Below, piece after piece: positions 61,023-64,000 of a stretch of DNA of 64,000 bases (its first letter is position 1; every line of letters starts with the position of its first letter). The notes beneath the pieces were generated by a model. It had not been told where the DNA came from. It searched no databases and was given only the letters and a program-made list of their open reading frames with translations. The translations under genes were made by a program, and so were the position numbers. This DNA comes from Paracoccus yeei ATCC BAA-599 (GTDB lineage Bacteria; Pseudomonadota; Alphaproteobacteria; Rhodobacterales; Rhodobacteraceae), in the NCBI RefSeq assembly GCF_000622145.1, contig NZ_KK211404.1:114529-178528 (forward strand). Reading direction: 5' to 3'.

Positions 61023-61537
61023 TGCGGTTCGGGCAGGTCCTTGAGGGCACGGAACTGGCGCAGCGTATCACGGTCCATCATCGCCTCAAGCACCTGGCGA
61101 AAGCCGGCGACGGCCTGAGGGCCGGCAGCGCGATAGGCGGCACGCATCCGGGCGCGCTGCGCCTCGGACAGCCGCCGCTCGAGTGCCGTGCCCTTTTCGG
61201 TCAGAAACAGCTGCCGTTCGCGGCGGTCGCGCCGCCCGATGCGGCTTTCGACCAGCCCGTCGTCGACCAGGGTCCGCAGGACGCGGTTCAGCGACTGCTT
61301 GGTCACGCCCAGCACGTCCAGCAGCGCGGTGACGGTCAATCCGGGATCGCGGTGGATGAAATGCAGGGCCCGGTGATGGGCGCGGCCATAGTCCATGTCC
61401 GCCAGGATCAGGTCGGGATCGGCGGTGAAGGCGCGATAGGCGAAGAACATCGCCTCGATCCCGCGGCGCAACTGGTCATCGGTCAGGAACAGCAGATTTT
61501 CGCCGCCGACCGGAGCAAGGCTGACTTTATTCTGCAT
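61019..61537 (-). CDS. petP: MarR-family regulator PetP
   Basis: A 172-aa MarR-type winged-helix protein: RAHHRALHFIHRDPGLTVTA, LLDVLGVTKQSLNRVLRTLV (recognition helix) and RIGRRDRRERQLFLTEKGTA (wing). ATG 61537 (MQNKVSL) has a strong AGGGGGAAG ribosome-binding site and is preferred over ATG 61555. Partner of PetR. Divergent from ilvE across 152 bp of A/T-rich DNA containing TTGAC and GTCAA arms. Confidence 0.88.
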   Translation of the reverse strand: MQNKVSLAPVGGENLLFLTDDQLRRGIEAMFFAYRAFTADPDLILADMDYGRAHHRALHFIHRDPGLTVTALLDVLGVTKQSLNRVLRTLVDDGLVESRIGRRDRRERQLFLTEKGTALERRLSEAQRARMRAAYRAAGPQAVAGFRQVLEAMMDRDTLRQFRALKDLPEPQ

Positions 61538-61689
61538 GGCTTCCCCCTGGTGCATGGCTCCTATTTACGTCAGGCTTGTTGACTTTCCAATCATCAATAG
61601 ATAGCTCGGATGTCAAGTTGCGCAATTTTATATGCGGATCGCTGCAGGCAGGCGCAACAATCCGAAAAACAGACCGGCCGGAGGGAAAA

Positions 61690-62562
61690 ATGGCAGGCGC
61701 TTACGACGATCGTGACGGCAAAATCTGGATGGATGGCGAACTGGTGGACTGGCGCGAAGCCAATGTCCACATCCTGACCCATGCGCTGCACTATGCAAGC
61801 TCGGTGTTCGAAGGCGAGCGGTGCTACAATGGCAAGATCTTCAAGGGCCATGAACATTCGCTGCGGCTGATCGAATCGGCCCGGCTGCTGGACATGGCAT
61901 CGCCCTATACCGCCGAGGAAATCGACGCCGCCAAGGAAGCGGTGCTGAACGCCAACGGCTTCACCGATGCCTATGTCCGCGCGGTGATGTGGCGCGGCTC
62001 GGGCCCGGACATGGGCGTCTCGGCGGCGCGCAACCCCGTGCGCATGGCGGTCGCGGCCTGGGAATGGGGCAGCTATTACGGCGACGCGAAATGGCAGGGG
62101 GCGAAACTGGACATCGCCAAGTGGAAGCGGCCCAGCCCGGAAACCATCCCGACCGCCGCCAAGGCTGCCGGCCTTTACATGATCTGCACCATGTCCAAGC
62201 ACGCGGCCGAGGCCAAGGGGTGCTCGGACGCGCTGTTCATGGACTGGGAGGGCTATGTCGCCGAGGCGACCGGTGCCAACGTCTTCTTCGTCAAGGATGG
62301 CGAGGTCCACACGCCCCTGGCAGACCGCTTCCTGAACGGCATCACGCGCCAGACCATCGTGCAGCTGCTGAAGGATCAGGGTGTGACCGTCCACGAACGC
62401 CGCATCACGCCCCACGAGGTCAAGGAATTCCAGGAGTGCTTCCTGACCGGCACCGCAGCCGAGGTGACGCCCGTGGCCCAGATCGGCGAGGACTGGCATT
62501 TCCAGGTCGGCCCGGTCACGCGCAAGATCGCCGAAACCTATGAGGCGCTGGTCCGCGCCTGA
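61690..62562 (+). CDS. ilvE: Branched-chain amino-acid aminotransferase
   Basis: PLP-dependent class IV aminotransferase (290 aa) for leucine, isoleucine and valine. HALHYASSVFEGERCYNGKIF is the signature; the PLP Lys is in IPTAAKAAGLYM; DWEGYVAEATGANVFFVKDG and FLTGTAAEVTPVAQIG bind PLP phosphate and substrate carboxylate. ATG 61690 follows GGAGGGAAAA. Confidence 0.95.
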   Translation: MAGAYDDRDGKIWMDGELVDWREANVHILTHALHYASSVFEGERCYNGKIFKGHEHSLRLIESARLLDMASPYTAEEIDAAKEAVLNANGFTDAYVRAVMWRGSGPDMGVSAARNPVRMAVAAWEWGSYYGDAKWQGAKLDIAKWKRPSPETIPTAAKAAGLYMICTMSKHAAEAKGCSDALFMDWEGYVAEATGANVFFVKDGEVHTPLADRFLNGITRQTIVQLLKDQGVTVHERRITPHEVKEFQECFLTGTAAEVTPVAQIGEDWHFQVGPVTRKIAETYEALVRA

Positions 62563-62606
62563 CGGGATGGCCGGCCCCGCGCACCTTGGCGGAGCCGGCC
62601 ATCGCC

Positions 62607-62801
62607 CTAGACCCGATGCCCGCGTTCGATGCGGGCATATTCGGTTGCGCGCCGGCTGGCGGGCAACGCCGCCTCGCGCGGGCGGGCGCGCAGGGCCAGA
62701 ATGGCGGGATGAACCGCCTCCTCGCGTTCGTGGCGAAGATAGTGCCGGAGGCGTCCGGCGCTGTCGTCGTGGGATTTGTCTGCGATATGTCTGGTCATCA
62801 T
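62607..62801 (-). CDS. 64-aa hypothetical protein downstream of ptsN
   Basis: A 64-codon frame with a very strong ribosome-binding site (GAGGGAGGG) and two adjacent ATG codons (62801, 62798). The product starts MMTRHIADKSHDDSAGRLRH and is rich in His, Arg, Ala and Glu with no membrane segment; it may be a short helical nucleic-acid or protein binder. It follows ptsN by 55 bases on the same strand and is convergent with ilvE. No family recognised. Confidence 0.55.
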   Translation of the reverse strand: MMTRHIADKSHDDSAGRLRHYLRHEREEAVHPAILALRARPREAALPASRRATEYARIERGHRV

Positions 62802-62856
62802 CAACCCTCCCTCAAGGGAAGGCCAATATAGCGCATCGCGGCAAGGATTTCACCCC

Positions 62857-63321
62857 TCAGGCGGCCTTGATGCCCGGGGCGGCGGAAAGCATCGCATGCA
62901 GCGCCACCGGGTCGTCGTTCGCGCGCAACTTGCTGCGCAGCTCACTGTCGCGCAGCGTGCGCGACACCAGCGCCAGTGCCTTGAGGTGGTCGACGCCCGA
63001 ATTCTTGGGTGCGAGCAGGGCAAAGATCAGGTCCACCGGCTGGCGGTCCACCGCGTCGAAGTCCAGCGGCTTTTCCAGCCGCAGGAACAGCCCTACCACC
63101 CGGTCCAGCCCGTGCAGCCGGGCATGGGGCAGCGCCACACCGTGGCCGACCCCGGTCGGACCCAGCGATTCGCGTTCCTGCAACGCATCCAGGGTATGGG
63201 TGGCATCGACGCCATAGATGGCCCGAGCCTGTTCGGCGATTTCCTGGAACAACCGCTTCTTGCTGGTGCTCTGGGTCATCGTCCGCACGGCGGCGGGAGA
63301 GAGGATGTCGCTGATCTGCAT
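62857..63321 (-). CDS. ptsN: Nitrogen-regulatory PTS protein EIIA-Ntr
   Basis: A 154-aa EIIA domain of the PTS-Ntr phosphorelay. The phosphorylated His66 is in GVGHGVALPHARL; QISDILSPAAVR at the start and FALLAPKNSGVDHLKALALVSR later are typical. ATG 63321 gives normal family length; an in-frame ATG at 63351 adds ten residues. Usual position just after hpf; the rpoN part of the cluster would be upstream, beyond the window. Confidence 0.95.
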   Translation of the reverse strand: MQISDILSPAAVRTMTQSTSKKRLFQEIAEQARAIYGVDATHTLDALQERESLGPTGVGHGVALPHARLHGLDRVVGLFLRLEKPLDFDAVDRQPVDLIFALLAPKNSGVDHLKALALVSRTLRDSELRSKLRANDDPVALHAMLSAAPGIKAA

Positions 63322-63400
63322 ATCGCCCGAAATTATCCAAGTCCCGGTCATGTCGACATGACCGGGACATCGTGTTCAACAAGACTGCTCGTCCTGCAGT

Positions 63401-63976
63401 CTAACCCAGATTGCGGGGGTCTATCCAGCCCACGTTGCCATCGTCACGCCGATGGACCACGTTGACGCCCCCGTGCTTTTCGTTGCGGAACACCAGAAGC
63501 GGCGTGCCCGCCAGCTCCATCTGCATCACCGCCTCGCCGACGGACAGGGTGGGAACCCGCGTTTCCATCTCGGCGATGATCATGGGTTGCAGGCGATCGT
63601 CCTGCGTTTCCCATTCGTCCTCGTCGGCGGCCAGCACATACATTCCCGCAGCCTCGAAGGCAACCGGCTCCACCCGGTCCTTGTGGTGATCCTTGAGCCG
63701 GCGCTTGTAGCGGCGCAGCTGCTTGTCCATCCGTTCCTTGCACTGTTCGAAAGCGGCATAGATCTCGGTCGAGGCGCCCTTGGCCTGGACGTTCAGGCCG
63801 GTGGACAGGTGCACGACGGCGTCGCAGATGAATTCATGCGCGTTCCGCGAAAAGATGACCGTGGCATCGGTGGGGCGCTGCGAATACTTGTCGATCGTCT
63901 CGCCCAGCTGGGTCTTTACATGCGTCGAGAGAGCATCCCCGACGTCGATCTGTTTTCCGCTGATCTGATAGCGCAT
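63401..63976 (-). CDS. hpf: Ribosome hibernation promoting factor, long form
   Basis: A 191-aa factor that dimerises 70S ribosomes in stationary phase. N-terminal HPF/RaiA domain (MRYQISGKQIDVGDALSTHV, then STEIYAAFEQCKERMDKQLR) plus a C-terminal dimerisation domain (MIIAEMETRVPTLSVGEAVM, and HRRDDGNVGWIDP). ATG 63976 has GGACGG eight bases upstream; an in-frame ATG at 63994 is less likely. Transcribed with ptsN. Confidence 0.95.
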   Translation of the reverse strand: MRYQISGKQIDVGDALSTHVKTQLGETIDKYSQRPTDATVIFSRNAHEFICDAVVHLSTGLNVQAKGASTEIYAAFEQCKERMDKQLRRYKRRLKDHHKDRVEPVAFEAAGMYVLAADEDEWETQDDRLQPMIIAEMETRVPTLSVGEAVMQMELAGTPLLVFRNEKHGGVNVVHRRDDGNVGWIDPRNLG

Positions 63977-64000
63977 GTTGGTCCGTCCTTTCATTGTCCG

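Overview
The window is high-GC, gene-dense chromosomal DNA from an alphaproteobacterium of the Rhodobacteraceae, most likely Paracoccus or a close relative. I infer this from gene content and order: etfB-etfA-hbdA, red-type (form IC) RuBisCO with cbbX, a petR-petP pair, small families of unknown function such as DUF1178, DUF2794 and DUF2478, a YlxR/L7Ae fusion between nusA and infB, and dispersed intergenic boxes of the GGGTATTTGG type. No rRNA, tRNA, transposase, phage gene or CRISPR array was seen. It reads as core chromosome with one accessory-looking island, a siderophore locus at about 13.6-21.6 kb.

Layout. 0-7 kb: choline/betaine ABC uptake (choX and the start of choW), a TMADH-family N-methyl-amine demethylase, both electron-transfer flavoprotein subunits and 3-hydroxybutyryl-CoA dehydrogenase. 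This suggests catabolism of methylated amines with electrons passed to ETF. 7-10 kb: pyrB, a metal-site-less dihydroorotase homologue and plsY, all overlapping, divergent from a stand-alone SUMT (cobA). 10.7-13.5 kb: DUF2478, TusA, an AEC permease, DUF2794 and cytochrome b561. 13.6-21.6 kb: a four-domain EntF-like, serine-predicted NRPS, a trilactone-esterase-like hydrolase and a one-permease siderophore ABC importer. 21.6-23.3 kb: DUF1178 and waaA.

23.4-33 kb: a complete Calvin-cycle operon read leftwards (cbbF-P-T-A-L-S-X-E) with divergent cbbR. The cbbX reading frame carries an in-frame TAA just after its Walker B motif, so the RuBisCO activase is predicted to be broken in this sequence. 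33-39 kb: hslO, a CoA-type NUDIX hydrolase, cca, an ABC exporter and an rRNA (uracil-C5) methyltransferase, tightly packed. 39-42 kb: two L,D-transpeptidases, a GFA protein and a CAP-domain lipoprotein. 42-48.6 kb: hemH, a methyltransferase-like protein, comF, grxC, a nitrilase-fold amidase, a MarR regulator, ubiG, prolyl aminopeptidase and TspO.

48.6-54.2 kb: the rimP-nusA-ylxR-infB operon with a recognisable promoter and a leader hairpin followed by a T-run, closed by a strong terminator. 54.2-60.2 kb: a 43-codon gene with its own ribosome-binding site and terminator, mutT, argJ with an unusual Lys/Ala-rich N-terminal extension, a parvulin-type peptidyl-prolyl isomerase and divergent secA. 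60.3-64 kb: petR-petP, ilvE, a 64-aa small ORF, ptsN and long-form hpf.

The items that most repay a second look are the cbbX nonsense codon, the family of about 22-bp boxes (nine copies, two sites arranged as inverted pairs), the isolated serine-activating NRPS with no aryl-acid genes in view, the 43-aa orphan gene, and the attenuator-like leader before rimP. I did not find a clearly new multi-gene defence or catalytic system.
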